Source: Klebsormidium nitens (taxonomy: Eukaryota > Streptophyta > Klebsormidiophyceae > Klebsormidiales > Klebsormidiaceae). Taken from it: a stretch of DNA of 50,220 bases. Shown here piece by piece: positions 34,732 through 47,758 of the stretch. The stretch covers positions 1-50,220 of the forward strand of contig DF237507.1 of the NCBI GenBank assembly GCA_000708835.1, read 5' to 3'. The stretch's first letter is position 1; every line of letters begins with the position of its first letter. Under the pieces are notes generated by a model. That model was not told the origin of the DNA and did no database searches. It saw only the letters and a list, made by a program, of their open reading frames with translations. A program made the position numbers and the translations under genes.

Positions 34732-34893
34732 AAGATGGGGTTTGGTGTGAGAAGTACGTCTAAATGAAGTAAGATAACCGCCAACACCTTCGAGTACATG
34801 GCAGTTCTCCACCCTCACGGGCATTGAGCATATTAGGTTTCGTTAGAGAAGTCTGGTTTTGAAGTACGTCTGACTCAAGTAAGATAACGGCCG
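34671..34893 (+). repeat. tandem duplication of the kelch gene's last-exon end and 3' UTR
   Basis: The segment around GAGCAGATGGCAGTTCTCG (34681), including the stop codon and GAAGTACGTCT...AAGTAAGATAAC, is repeated 111 bp downstream starting at 34792. The second copy is noncoding and diverged by substitutions and small indels. Confidence 0.85.
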
Positions 34894-35940
34894 ACAACTA
34901 AGTTCAGAAACAAGTGGACTGTACATATACGGAAGTTTGTCAACAACCATCTTGAGATGTCCAGTAGTGAAAGGCGAGTCGGATCGCAGGCTTGCTTCAG
35001 AGCTAGGGTGGTCTCAAAACATGACACGGTAACTTTGGATGGAAGAGCAGATCACAGCTGTATGGAACTTGATGCCTGGTTGCTGTTAGACCTTGTTTTG
35101 CATTGAAGCTGGGCGCACGGGCCTCGGTTTCGCAGTTGCGTAGAATGTAAGGACGAGATGCGCTGTGTATTTGGGCTATTCTTCTTCAGTAGGCCATCAT
35201 TTGAGATTTCATCTTTTGGTTCAGCATGTGTCAGAAGGTGAGGCATCTGGGAGAAACTGTCACTCCTATGTCAATTAATATGAGTTGATTCTCGTGCACC
35301 GCAGGCGCAGCGTATATATCCATATGGCAGCGCCGCATGAATGCTAACATGGGCCGTCCGGTGCATGCAGTGCAGCCAAATGGTTGCTGATCCGGACATA
35401 TCATATAAGCGCGGATGCTTCATCTCGATCCACGTTTGCAATACTTGTCACGCCGCGCGCGGCCTATGGGCTTACATGCGCACGCACAATCTAAGCATTA
35501 GTATGTCCTCTATACGATTCCCAATATTTCGATCTTGTTAACGTTCACTAGCTTCATGCATTTCGAAAATAACTTCGTTGTACGTGGTTGAAGTCCGTGC
35601 AATGCACGCGCACTGCAGCGCTGGCACCTCGGTGAAGGTCCAAGATGGGGCTGATCGCCGAGTTGGTTTCTGTACTTAAAAGCACCCAGCATGTCAGTGT
35701 GGCGTGCAACAGCTAGCTGTCACTGTTAAGATTCCATGCAAAGATCCCTGCTTAGATCAACCTGATCGAAGCATGGAACTGTCCTCCAACAAAATGTTCT
35801 GTGGTCCTGTTCCTAGATCTATATTAGCGGCATAGTGCCAATGTTTACGGCCTATTTTGGCAGGCTGTTCAGTACCGCACTCCGATCTGCTGCACATGAG
35901 CAGGAGATCACTTCAGAATAAGCAATGGATCAATCAAAAT
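34732..35940. other. intergenic, no gene seen
   Basis: After the duplicated kelch 3' end, no coding or RNA pattern is supported. Genes on both sides end toward this interval (kelch +, copy B -). Confidence 0.5.
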
Positions 35941-36610
35941 CTACGCTTCCAGTTGCAACACCTCCCATGCGCTGTCGGAACCCTCAACCAAAGCAGTGCC
36001 CGAATATGCTCTCCTCCTGGTCACGAACTCCCAACCGCCTTCTAATTCGGAGCTTCCTTCCCACCTCCGACCACACATCCCGGCACGTCTTCCCCAATGC
36101 TTCGCAGCGGTTCCTCTCGGGGCGCGCGCTCCCCTCTCCTTCGCTGACGTCACCAACGTCCCCGCTGACCTCGTCCTCGTCCTCGCCGACGTCATCCTCC
36201 GGACCCGGCCGCCTCCCCGCCCGAACAGGCACCACCCAATCCGCGTCAAAGAACGCCCCGTCCCCTCGCTCTCGGTTCTTTCGGCCTTTGCACTTCCCTC
36301 GGGCCTTGCCGCTCACGAGCGACACGTGGCAGCACTTGCTGTGTGCGCGCGCAAAGCCGCACTTCCCCTTATCGAACGACGCGTTCGTGGGCTTCGGACG
36401 GAGCACAAACGCGCCCCAGGTGCGGCGCGGAACCTGGGGGATCCCCCGGACGCCACTGGGGCGTTTCACCGGGCGGAAATTGTCGATGAGGAGGTCGGTG
36501 TGCCATTCTTTGGGCTGCAGCGCGGGGCTCGTGGAACTCCCCCGGGGAGGAAATGGACTGTAGGAAGAAAAAGCGCGGACCCTGCCGTGCTTGACGCCCT
36601 GCCTCCGCAT
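35941..36610 (-). CDS. unrecognised three-copy family, copy B, with +1 frame offset
   Basis: The ATG at 36610 follows an acceptor-like GTGTCCAG+G, as in copy A. The first frame reads MRRQGVKHGRVRAF, SYSPFP, KEWHTDLLIDN, RPSGVRGIP, GAFVLRPKPTNASFDKGKCGF, a Cys pair (KCC), a basic run (KARGKCKGRKNRERG), FFDADWVVPVRAG and an acidic stretch (GEDEDEVSGDVGDVSEGEG). The conserved tail (GGWEFV, EGSDSAWE) lies in the +1 frame, ending at 35941. The change must occur between the acidic stretch and GGWEFV, near 36055-36080. Without it the frame stops at 35984. The total is 670 nt, again one over a multiple of three. A longer open frame on the plus strand (35996-36886) is a shadow, because similarity to copies A and C is on this strand. 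Confidence 0.62.
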
Positions 36611-39166
36611 CCTGGACACTGGGGAGCACCAATTCAAGGAACTAATAACTTCGAATTTAGTTACTGCTTTGTTGAGCAAAGAAATGTTGAATCAGCTTTT
36701 GCATCTCGTAACAATTTTAGGCAGCCCTGGGAGATTGTCGTCAAGCACAGGTGCGGGGGAGTCATGGTGGATGAGGTTTCGGTAGAAGGGCCTTCAACGA
36801 CCAACGGTCTTCGTAGCCAAACCCTTTGCCGCACCAGATCAAATAGTAATGCAGCACCGATCGTTTTCCCCTCCTTACGAAGCTAATAACTGGTCATACA
36901 CAAAATCTGCAACATCGCCTCATTGGGTCAATCTCTTCAGATCTGCGCTGAACAATGTGAACAAGCGACTAGGCTTTTTCCTTTGAATTCAAGTTGTTGA
37001 TGGGACCATATATGGCGACCTTTGTAATCCCCTAAGTGATTTGCTGGTTCGAAAAGTTCCTGGGTGCATGCAAGTTTTGACGTCATGACCAGGGCCAATC
37101 GCTCAGTGTTATGATACTCAATTTTTTTTCAGGACAGCTGATCAGTGTTATGGTGATCAGCTCAAGCTTACCCGTCTCTACACAAATGCCGGAAGCTTGT
37201 TCTGCTCTCCAGTTTGCGAATTGCTAGCGGTCCACATCTCACCTTGTAGCAATATTCTTGAGGTTGGCCCTTGCCCGGCTCAGGGAATAGGTCTGGTGAA
37301 AGTCTGCTCTATACACTAGCTTTGGTTAACAGATCCTCCCCTTTGCTTTTCTACATATGCGGCGTCCGTGAGGCACGATTCGCCCCGAATAGAGGGTAGA
37401 AAAAGGCTTGCGCAATCCGAAAAGCAATCCGTTTGATCAATCCGGATAAGCTGTTTGGTGTCTAATCTTTCGAGACTGTTTCTTGAGCAGATTGGAGCGT
37501 ACCCTTGCTCGAGAGTGAAGCAGACGTCGCGGACCGCAGACGTCAAGAGCTTCGGGGGAAGTGACAGTGACGTGACCGATTTATTCCAATCGATTTCGCG
37601 CTGACGACTTCAATTTAGCAGTAAAGTCTTTGGGGGATCCCTCTAACGGAGCCCGGAGGAGGGGATCCCTTCGATGGCGCATATCCAGGCTCGTTGACTG
37701 TAACTGTACGGAACAATTGCGGGCACGGCGCATACGTGTCGATCACGCAACCTGAGGTGAGAGAGCTCGAAGACTGATGATCACGTTACCCACTGCAACT
37801 TAAACGTCTTTTTATGGTAGCTTACTGCCCATGCGGGTTACGAGTGGTGTGCCATGTATCATAAGAACCATCCTTCCCGACTCGGTCCATCTAGCTCTTT
37901 GAACGAGGGTTGATCATTCAACTTCCTGATAGTGACATCTCACACGCATCAGCTCCTATTCTGAAAGGCAACTCTCTCGCCTTCTATGTCCAGCGCGGAG
38001 GATGCGCAGCTCCTCTCTACGACGCTTCAACTGCGGCTCTTGAGAAAATAACACTAATAACTTTTTAAGAAGAGCATACAACAGTAACTTCTCAAGCTGT
38101 CGAGCAAGAACGAAACAAGCTGGTGAACCAGATCGGTAGCTGTCGCTTCTAAAGCTCGCCAAAGGTCATCGAATTGTCACAAAGGAAAATACGAAGAGGA
38201 TTTTATAGTCAAACAGGCACAGCTTTCATTACCAAACAATCCCAAGTTTCCATTCAGTTTCCAGGCGTGTCGTCAAGACGAGCCGACTCTGAGGATTTTG
38301 CAGAACGCTGTCAAAGTCCAACGTCATAGATACGTCTGAAAAGTCTGAAAATTTCGATCGCCAGACGCCAGGAACTTTTTAATCATGAGCCGGTCCATAT
38401 TACGGGCCTCGACGGTGATGCTCCATTCTTCAAGGTTTGCAGTTGATCTTTAGAGAAGGGAGCGTACTGGCCCGTAGTGCCAGTGGCTTGGCATCCACAA
38501 AGCCAGCAGTCTAATCTGCCGGTCGCAAGTTAACTCTGACCAGGTCACGCTGTGACTGAGTCGTGGCAAAATTACAACCACTTCTGCAGGTTTACTGAGG
38601 CTGAGAACCAAGGTGGGTGCGAGGGAGACCCGGCAAGTGATTGAGATTCATAAAGGAACGCTGAAACGAACCTGAGTCGTTTTGAATTGGAATGTAATTG
38701 AACAGGGCTAAGTCGATGAATTTCGATCAACAACGTTGTGAGATGCTGCGAAATAGCAACAGGCGTCTTCAATCCGCTGGGACTTCACGAAAAGAGCTGG
38801 CAATCTGATAGAGAGGTGGGGGCTCGTCTCGGCGAGACTGGTCACGATTCCCGTTCTGTCGCAAGCCATTAGTGTCCGTCGAACAACACTACCGGTCTCA
38901 AAAGCAATCATTTCGAAAAACTGCACTCTATAGATTGAATAGTTTTCGGGTTCGTTGCAGTACGAAATTACGTCGCCCAGCCATTGATGCCGTTCCAGGA
39001 CCTTCCGCTTCTTGACTTCTTGCGTCCAGTCTGCCCCTTGATCGGAGTTTCAAGTTGCCAAGCGATTGGCAGAGGCGAAATTCGCGGAAAACTTTCCAGA
39101 TCAGATCAGATCAGACCCTCTATATTTTGGCACCCCGCTTCGTCGCACTCCAGAATATTCATGTCT

Positions 39167-39560
39167 CTGCCACGTGGCTGGCCGTCCTATGTCACATTCT
39201 TGATCTTCGATCCAATCAAGTCTTTTTTTCTTTTGAGCGACGGCAGAACCTGAATCCGTACTTAGAATACGGCAATACGGGGAAGTCTTAAACCACTGCT
39301 CTGACCTCGCCTCCGCGATTATGCATATCGCCGCGTTTTGCAGGTATTCAGATGCTCTCGATGGCTCAACATCTACCAGATTGAACTCAGAGCCAAGCAG
39401 AGCACACACATTATTCCGTTGGATGGAATCTGGGTCTCTCCGTTCGAATTCCCGGTCATTAATCGCGTCCAATCTTGGAATTGATTATGAACACATACGA
39501 TCGAGTTGGACATATTGAGCGGCTTTTGTCAGGTCAAGGCCCTTTCTGATCTCTTGTCTT
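39167..39560 (+). repeat. dispersed repeat, copy 1 (partner 47025-47560)
   Basis: CTGCCACGTGGCTGGCCGTC at 39167 and GAGCGGCTTTTGTCAGGTC at 39516 have diverged partners at 47025 and 47511, in the same order and orientation. The spacer is 349 bp here and 486 bp there. No protein is evident; it is probably an old segmental copy or transposon fragment. Confidence 0.6.
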
Positions 39561-39984
39561 AGTTTCCTGAATCTGTGCTCCTCTTTACAAAATGTTCGTT
39601 ATCATAAGTATGGGACTCAGGACCATGCGATCAAGTTCCTTCCCCTAATTCGCAGGACCGAGAAACCCCTTCCGAATCCTTCGTTCATTGACACAAGGTT
39701 GCACATCTGTCTACTTTCTGCCTACCACTCTGCTGCAGCTCCTTGAAGCTGCTTTGCAAGCAAAAATATCTGGTTTCAAGCCGCGCGAGAACTGCATACG
39801 ATCAGATGCAACGTCTTTAATTTTCCTTTTTCAACTTCCAAAATTGCTTTCCGAGTCCATGCTGCTGTTCAAATTAAAGATACCAAAGGGAAGATAACCT
39901 ATGCGGGTTTATATATGTCATCGGAGATCTGCACATCGTGAGTATATTAACTACGCCAGCTTCATTTTGCTGGCGGCGGGCTGG

Positions 39985-40029
39985 CCGTGCGGCCGCCGCC
40001 CGCAGTCCCGGGCCGGGCCGGCCGCACGG
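39985..40029. repeat. GC-rich hairpin with 11-bp perfect arms
   Basis: CCGTGCGGCCG at 39985-39995 pairs with CGGCCGCACGG at 40019-40029 across a 23-base GC-rich loop. It sits in an otherwise moderate-GC, gene-free region. Confidence 0.75.
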
Positions 40030-42231
40030 ATGACGTGGAACTTCAGTAGGACTCCGAACAACCCGGCGCTTGAGCCGGGTGTGACTGGTGACTGCAGGCT
40101 GTCGAAGTCGGACTTGGCACAGTAGATAGATAGTACCTAGGATACCGGTAGAGTGCCTCAGGCTCTGCCAATCACAGTGACACAAGCGCCTGGAGTCGCT
40201 AGTCGCTCAGGACCGGGGAGAGAGAGATTCTAGTGCATAAAGTGTCACAGGATTGGGCCCCGAGCACTTTTTGACGGTGGAACAGTGCTGACATCACGTA
40301 CAGGTACGACCTTATCCAAGACCAGGTAATGATTGAACCCGGGCACAACGAGGCAATCGAAAATAACAGTATAGACCCTCGAACTTTAATACAATAAATT
40401 CGATAGCTACAGTTCAGGAGTGGTATAAGCTCCCAACAATTGCAGTAACTGCGGCGAAAACTCAACCCAATATTGTGCCTGCTCCGGACCCGGGCGCACC
40501 CAAAACCCCCAAATTGAAACCCTACCCGTCCCAGGGTGATGGCTCACAATTCCTGCCGCTATTATCTGAGGGTATCAAGTAATATATTGAAATCGACAAT
40601 TTTCGATCTACTGTCGATCTACTGTTCGATCTAATGAAACTTCAGTCCCCCGCCCGGAACTTCCGTGTGCACATCGCAGCCCCGCGGCAATACTACTAGT
40701 ACTACCGAGTCTGTACTGTACAGTGTACGTCGTACCTACGACGCTACTAGGTACTCCGGCAGCCTTCAGAAATTATAGAAATTATCAGCCTGATCAGCTA
40801 GAAAGGAATGCCGGTCCAAGTGTATGGAACTTTAGAAGTAGGAAAGGATGAATGTGATTCACTGATTGCCCACTGATTGTCTAGGCGAGGTAGCAGCTTC
40901 AATACGAGGCTACTACAGTAGCGGCTGCCGCTGGCTTGCTACAATCCCGCTACAATTCGGGCCTCCCCTCAATCAGCAACCTGCAAATTTTTACTTTCTC
41001 CAAGCTGTTCAAGCGCACAAGAACAACTCTGGCACGAAGCTGATTGTTGAGGAGCTTTTGGCTGGCGCTTTCCCAGCTGCTACTTCCAGCTGCAAACCAT
41101 TGCGGTCCGCTTTTTGGCCTCTGGCTGGTTCTGCAGCTACTTATATACAGACGAGAATCGACTGCCTGCATGCATTGTCGCCACTGCAAAAGTCTGCAGT
41201 GGACTGACACACAGTGATTGGGCTATAGGGAAGCACATCCGCGTCATTGCCTGACAGCTGCAGGTTTTGAGTACCAGCTGAAGTGGCGCTGATTGCAGCG
41301 CGGAGTTGTTGTGTTGCGCCAAGCGACGGTGGCGCTGGCGGGATCTGCTAAGGTCAGTTTGTGCACTCAATCTTTGAGCACTTGGTTAGTGACCAGTCGA
41401 TAAATAGAGGGGGGCCTGATCTTTAAAATGTTGGTGCAGCCAGCTCGGATTCTACACAAGGAGATTTTGCAACCAACCCAACCCGGTTAGGGGCATTCCA
41501 TGGGCACTTAACCAGCTTTCTCTGGAAAAAGGGCATCTGACAAAAGCGTAACCAGGTAGCACCTCCCCCTGTGATACAAGTCCCCAGGCAAGGCAACTCC
41601 TTTGTCATAAGCAGTGCAGCTTTCTGGCTTCTCTGAAGCAGCTCAGGACAAAAGTCTTTTCTTTTGGGCTTTGCACATAGGCGCCAATTCATAGGGCGCA
41701 TATCTAGGTAGGTAGGTTGAGTTGGCGGCTAGGCTATGCTATGGCTGATAGGCTATGCTATGCTGTGATGGGCGGACAGGCGGACCCCGTTGGGCTTTTA
41801 GCCAGACCATCAACTTGTGCAGGCATGCCAGTTTGGAATGCACCGAGCTGCTAGTTCCCAAACAGCAGAGTGTACAAGATGATATTGGTTTCTAGCTCAT
41901 GAAGGTCCTTGCCTGGGCCTTTGCTCCAATCTGATGTTTCGTAGGTCCCTTTGTCAGCCACTGTTTGACCAGACGTCGTGGGCCTGCGCCCAGTTACAGA
42001 GAATGACCTGCAGGAATCTTTCCAAAGCTTGCACCTGATTGGCGCAACTTCTTTCTGCGTCACCTATTTCTGAACGAGTCTGAATGAGACTCACAGTTTT
42101 GCGTTTCAAGCACATTCTCTTGGCGGCTCTCCCCCTCCCCACCTTGGCACAGATCGATGCCCTTTCAACGTTCGCTCTCTCGTGCTTGACAGGGCGGTCG
42201 TCGCGCCCTCCTTCCGGATGTGTCCGGCAAA

Positions 42232-45200
42232 ATGAAGCCAGCTTTCGGCCCCCGGACATTGCTCCACCGAATCCGTGGCCGCCTAGTGTTCTTTTTCGTA
42301 GCCCTAGTCCTCGGCTGCATCTGCCTCGTCTCGAATAAGGCTGTCGGCCACCTGTTCTCCATTCCACCCCATTCCACAGCCCCCGAAGCCGCCGACTCGG
42401 GCGACTGGAGCACGTATAAGCACTGCTTCCGGCCGGATCGCTTATCCCCGCGCCGCCCGCGGGCGATTGCCGAGCAGACGCAGTTGTACCACCTCGCGGG
42501 CGCCCAGCTATCCGAGCTCCTCCCGCTGCAAACCGCACACGTCGGGGGGGGGATCCCCTGGTCCGCTGTCACGGAAAAGCACCCCTCGCTGTTGACGCAC
42601 GAGATCGTGCGGGAGTCCAAAGAGACCCCGGCACAGGCCGCCCGCTGGTCCATAAGCACTCCCCCCGAGGCGGACGGTTTTCTGCACGTGCTGGTGGGTA
42701 AATTTCCGTGCGCAGAGCACGGGCTTTGCGCGCTGCCGTGGCTAATCCGCCCGAATTCCACGGACATGCGGTCTCTCTGGAACCACTTCCTGGAGAATGA
42801 GTACGGCCTGCTGCTGGACGCACAGGTGAGGAAGAAGCCGGATTCTCAGTTGCGTCTCATGGGCAGAGATCTGGTTCCTTTGTAGTGGCCAATGGTGCGG
42901 GACTTGGGCGCCGTGCTTTTATTGGTGCCTACAGGTAGCATCACATTGGATTGCAAATGGACGAGACAGTGAGCGTTTCCAGCGAAGAGAGGTCGTTACC
43001 GCTGTTTCATCGTCTTGTCGGAGTCGCTGCCTGCAACCTTAAACTTAATTCCGACCGAAATTCGCCTTAATCCGACTTTCAAGCACCTGTAGTCGAATTA
43101 TGGTTCTGACTGGATATAGGGTGTACTTAACCCAGCTCATCAGGTCGAAGCGCGTAACGTGCACGTCCTCGCTTGTTGACTCGCAGCTCCACTGTGTCCC
43201 CGCTTCGAATCTAGCAACAACACCATGCGTTCTCTCTATGCACGTTCAAGTCTCCCGTCCTACCCTCGCAGCCTTCAATTTAGGCAGACTCAGGAGTGAC
43301 TCGATTATGATGTCGTCGTTCAAGTGACAGGTGCTTTTGAGCGCACACGGGATGCTGATTATTAAACTAACAATATCCAAGGCGCAGAGTGCAACTTTCT
43401 GCGATGCATCCTATGGCCTTCATCGGTTGATTTCTGGACGATGGGATTCCGAGATTGAAGACGGCCGTTAAAAGTGCCTGGCCGTTATGATGATCGTGTA
43501 ACCAGTCTGCCCCCCCCCCTCCGCCGCAGAACTTCGACCCCGAGTACATTCTCGACGCCGGGGGGGTGGGCATGGCCCCCGTCTTCTTCGCACTCCTGTA
43601 CCCCCAGGCGACGATTCTACGACTGGACCCCCACCCGAGCAACTTCCACGTGGGGCTCCTTAACTCCCTCCGGCTGCCCAACATCAAGCAGGTTAACCTC
43701 GGGTTATGGGACAAGGAGACCACGCTGCAAATGTGCGACAACGTGGACATAGAGTGGGGCCCCGACTGGCCGTTCGAGGGGTCGCAGCAGCAGGCGTACT
43801 TCTCCCGAGAGCCCAGTGTGAGTGGACAGAAAGAATATCTGGCTTTTGTCTCAATGCAGGTTCCGAACCAGACACAGAATTTGTCAAACAAAGTCTGAAG
43901 CATGTCTGAAGGTTTTTCTGAATGTTGTCGGACCTGTCTGGAAGGTTGCTCCGGCTGTGGCTGAGACATGATTTATTGATGTCTGAACCAGCCTGATCCC
44001 GGTCTGAAGGTTGTCTCACGGTCGGACAACCGTCAGACAGGAACCAAACGAGGGCTTTCTCTCGGTACCTTTGATTCGCAGGTCGTCGCCCGTCGAAGAA
44101 GGGGCCTGCCCCCGTTTTGCTGGGCTCAGGATCCGCGACTGTTTGTTGTGGGCTCTGTTTGCTGTTATCGGAATCGGGCCTCGAGAGAACTTTCGAAGTT
44201 AAAAAGTTGGTTGTGGTTGTGGTCTTTCCGGACTTTCGAGATTTATCTTGTTGCGTTCTGAGTAGGCCGGACTTCCAAAACCCTGAACGCGTTCAAGAGC
44301 TTATTCTTTACGGATCATAATCTGCTCCTCAGAGAAGCTGGGCTCTCTTGAACTTACAGCTACTTCAAAGCTGTTTGAAGAGGGACCGGATCTGAGCGTT
44401 GCGCGAGATTATGGCTTGTCCAGTCTGAAAACTCGTCCCCTCGCTATATACGGCTGTTTGGGAGAAAACGCTCTACGGATAAAGCTAGGCTCGAGGGTTT
44501 TGAGTACGTCACGCAGCTTGTTTCGGGGCGCTCCAGTTTGTCTTGAGGCGAATCTTTGACAAAGTGGCTGCAAACTTACAAGTGGCTTACCTACGGCTGA
44601 TGAAGGATCTGCTGGAGCACTTCGTGACTCATCGTGACTCTGAGTTCTCAGCCGCCTTCCATTCGAGCCCAGTTTTCGTTTCGTCCGGTTCGAATGATTG
44701 AGTATTCCGTCTTGCAATGGCCCCGGCCATTAGCCGGAGGACTCACGTTTCGGCCGTTCTCAACGACAGTCCCCAAAGAATGGCTTTAAGAGCAGAGGCC
44801 CTTATTACAAAGTCCGGTTTCCAAGATTATTCGCGCTCTAAGAACTGGCCCTGGTGTCAAGATCAGCACAAATCCTTTTTCCTTCCAGAACGGGCGCTGA
44901 GCTTCATGCTCCGTTCCTGTACTGGAAACGGTCTTAAAACGGGTCTCAATCTGCTATCGGTTGATCGATGAATATGAAATCAGATATGAGATTGCCAACA
45001 GATCGAGTTGAAAGTACCAATTCAACGTAGGTTGTTATTGGGCACTACCAATGGCCACCGTCTTGCTAACGAGGAACCCGATCAATCTGTGTAACCATTA
45101 CCTCACCGATGTTACAAGCCGGCCTTTGGTAAGGCAGAATGATTACCTCACCGAAGGTAACGGTTACCCCACAATATGTGTTACCTCACAACTTGTAACA

Positions 45201-46087
45201 ACAGGACCTCACCGGAGGTGACGTAAGAATTCGGCCTTCGGTGACGCAAACTGACAATCGAACCGACAGACACGAAATTCCAAGACCCATTCATATATGC
45301 GCAGGACCCCCCTTGCAAGAAGGTGGCGGTGGATGGGATCCACGTGGCGCGCTTGTCGTCCATCATGCAGACGTACAACATCCCGCGGTTCGACCTCATG
45401 AAGGTGGACATTGAGGGGGCGGAGTTCCGGGCGTTCAAAGAGCCGAGCATGAAAAGGTGAGAAGGTCGGCCGAAGCAGATAGGGACTTAGCTCGTTTCGG
45501 TTTTCAGCTTCGCTTCTTTCGTCAGAGGGGGCAGCGGTTTGGAGATTTAAAATGAAACCCAAGCAACTAACCTGCTCGTCTTTGAAGGACGAATCGCTTG
45601 TATTGTCGGGCAACATTTCACCAACGCTAGCCTAGTCGTGGCGACGGATTTGCCGGTGACGACATGTGACGTACAACCTGGCGCAGCAACCGGGTGCTCT
45701 TCCTCCACGGCGGTATTGGCCCTTGACCATGGATGGTCAATGGTCTGGGCTATGGGCTGGTTACGAAAGGGTCAACCGTCGATAAAATCTACCGGACTTG
45801 GGCGGTAACCAGCCTTGATATAGGGTTAAAGCTCGGTTATTTGCTCCTTGACTATAGACTCGAATCTGGTAAACAGCCTGGTTAATAGCCAAGATCTCCT
45901 GTGTTTTCTTAGGATACTTTCGGAGACAACCCTGTTCCTAGCGGAGCTCCACGACTGGGTGATCCCCGGGGCGGTGAAGAGCGTGCGCGACGCCTTCCGC
46001 GCGGTCGGCGGCTTCACGCACTTCGCCTACGACGAGAACGACGCGTGGATCAGGACGCGCGCAATCAGCGCGTGCCACGTGGAGTAG
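42232..46087 (+). CDS. membrane-anchored FkbM-type methyltransferase, 4 exons
   Basis: FkbM-family proteins transfer methyl groups from S-adenosylmethionine, often to sugars or lipids. Exons are 42232-42825, 43530-43817, 45305-45456 and 45913-46087; phases agree, giving 402 aa. The N terminus has a basic stretch and one hydrophobic helix (~18-34, LVFFFVALVLGCICLV), suggesting a type II Golgi or ER protein. A lumenal stem region of ~160 residues follows. The catalytic domain starts at about 199: YILDAGGVGM (SAM motif I, ~204-213), ILRLDPHPSNF, and the family signature KVDIEGAEF (327-335). It ends with FLAELHDWVIPG and FTHFAYDEND. Motif I reads DAGGVG rather than the common DxGANxG. The substrate cannot be told; a Golgi glycan is a guess. 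Confidence 0.85.
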
Positions 46088-47758
46088 CTTGGAACGAGTT
46101 GCGCTCAAGCTGCACCTTAAACTCGCACCCAAGATGTTGCACGGCCAGTCTGCAGCTCATTAGGCGCGAAACTTGCCGAAGTCGACGATATGTCAAGTTC
46201 TCGGCCTTTGTGGGAAGTATCGAAGCATCCGTCGAAAACAACATCTTAGGTACGCGATTAAGGGGCCCGAGCTTGGTCCCATTTTCATATGCGCGCTTCG
46301 CTGGCCCTCGAGAGAAAGAGGAGGGGCTGGATGGAGGCCCCCTTTCCGCTTGAGAAAATCAGGCAGGTCTAGTTACAAGAATTGAGCAAATTTTGTTTGA
46401 GTCGACGTTTCGAATCCCAGGATAGATTGAGTGAGGAATAGTCTTTGCCAGCATCAGCTGGTGTGAGTCAGTCATCTTCGGCTCTACATGTAGGGTAGCG
46501 GACCCGTAGCGGATGACGTAGTCGTGTAACAAAGACGGACTAGCTGACTGCCAAATCGATTTTTCTTAGAGAGTTGCAGCATCAAGGACGCAGTACTCTG
46601 ATCCTGGCTGGTTTTTGCATTCGCTCAACCGCCCCTCCGGTTTTAAGATTGGTCACTTTTTCGACGTCACTGCGACGCATGATGAAACCTGACACTTTGA
46701 ATCATGGCCCATTTTTGAGAGCGGCCAATTATAGAGCGGAACCGTATTGTAGAAAAACCGTATCCTTCGAGAAACAAAACGTGCTGAATCCTCATGCGGT
46801 CTTCCTAAAAGGGGAGCTGTATATTAACACCAGTAGCGATCCTGTAGCATAGCCGTAGACCAAAACCAGTCCCACTCTTATGAACAAGTGCAATCCCGGC
46901 AGTGACGGCAGTCGAGAACCGGGGAGTCCCCAGGGATGTTCTCGTACTCATTTGCTATGGGGCCTCGCGCGATTCCAATCACATTTGAGATCCGGCCCGG
47001 GCCGGTTTGGGCTAAAGTACTTTCTGCCACGCGGCTGGCCGTCGTATGACAGATTCTAGCTCTTCGATCTGGCAATTATCCCTTCTAAATGTCCGAGCTA
47101 CACGAAATCATAGTCCGTCGACTTTTTCATCCCGAATATGTACAGATTATCTCTGCCTGAAAGTCCATTACAGCAGGAACAGAAACAGAACCGATTCCTT
47201 ATGCAAGGCCGGTTTCCGCTTTGCTTGTCAGCGGTGGGTCAAACTACCCGGATTCCGAAGCAGACGAGAATCAAAGTGACAAAGATGCGACTTTCGGCCG
47301 TGCCAGCACATGAATGCAGTTCCGGAAGGGCTAGGTTCAGTAATCTGGCCTCAATCATATCGCCAAGCTTTTTAGATTTGTCACAATCTGTCATGATCCA
47401 AAAGGTAGCAGATCAAAGTGCAAACGCACGAGAGCACATGCACGCGAATAGTTTTTTCCTCTACATTTTTAGTACTTCAAGGTTCGTGTGAACGCATGAT
47501 TTACCAATGTGGGCGGCTCTCATCAGGTCGAGGCCGCCGTTCTGATCTTCTGCGGTCTGCATATCTCATCCTTTCCTCTTGTTTGCATTTTATCGTTTAT
47601 CATGCGCTGGATCTGGGCTGAATATTCCAATTCCTCCACAAAACCGACTTCCTGCAACTCTTTCGTCTCATTCACATACGGCCTTGAAAACTGTCCGCTT
47701 TTCACTACCATGCTAGTCTGGCTACTCTCGAGCTACGTCCAAGAAATCATGTTCCTTC
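46088..47758. other. intergenic, no gene seen
   Basis: This holds the 3' flank of the FkbM gene and the second copy of the dispersed repeat (47025-47560). Genes on both sides end toward it. No coding pattern is supported. Confidence 0.5.
47025..47560 (+). repeat. dispersed repeat, copy 2 (partner 39167-39560)
   Basis: CTGCCACGCGGCTGGCCGTC at 47025 and GGGCGGCTCTCATCAGGTCG at 47511 match the copy at 39167-39560 in order and orientation, with an insertion of roughly 140 bp between the matching ends. Confidence 0.6.

Larger units (their letters stand above)
36611..42231. other. mostly gene-free interval with weak exon-like fragments
   Basis: The only protein-like pieces are 37689-37756 (+), coding SLTVTVRNNCGHGAYVSI and ending at a good GTGAGA donor, and about 37955-38070 (+), coding LKGNSLAFYVQRGGCAAPLYD before a stop. 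They do not join in phase, so no gene model is offered. Other contents are a 5.6 kb mix of unique sequence, a CGATCTACTGT triplet repeat near 40605-40635, and a GC-rich hairpin at 39985-40029. Confidence 0.35.

Noticed and set aside
35996-36886. 296-residue plus-strand open frame
   Set aside because: It is antisense to copy B, whose minus-strand protein matches copies A and C; the long frame comes from high GC.
37689-38070. Two-exon secreted beta-sandwich gene
   Set aside because: The two protein-like pieces are in incompatible phases and no start exon was found; kept only as a note in the interval entry.
42084-42338. Short plus-strand frame with a signal-peptide-like start
   Set aside because: It overlaps the FkbM start in another frame and has no downstream support; at most an upstream ORF.
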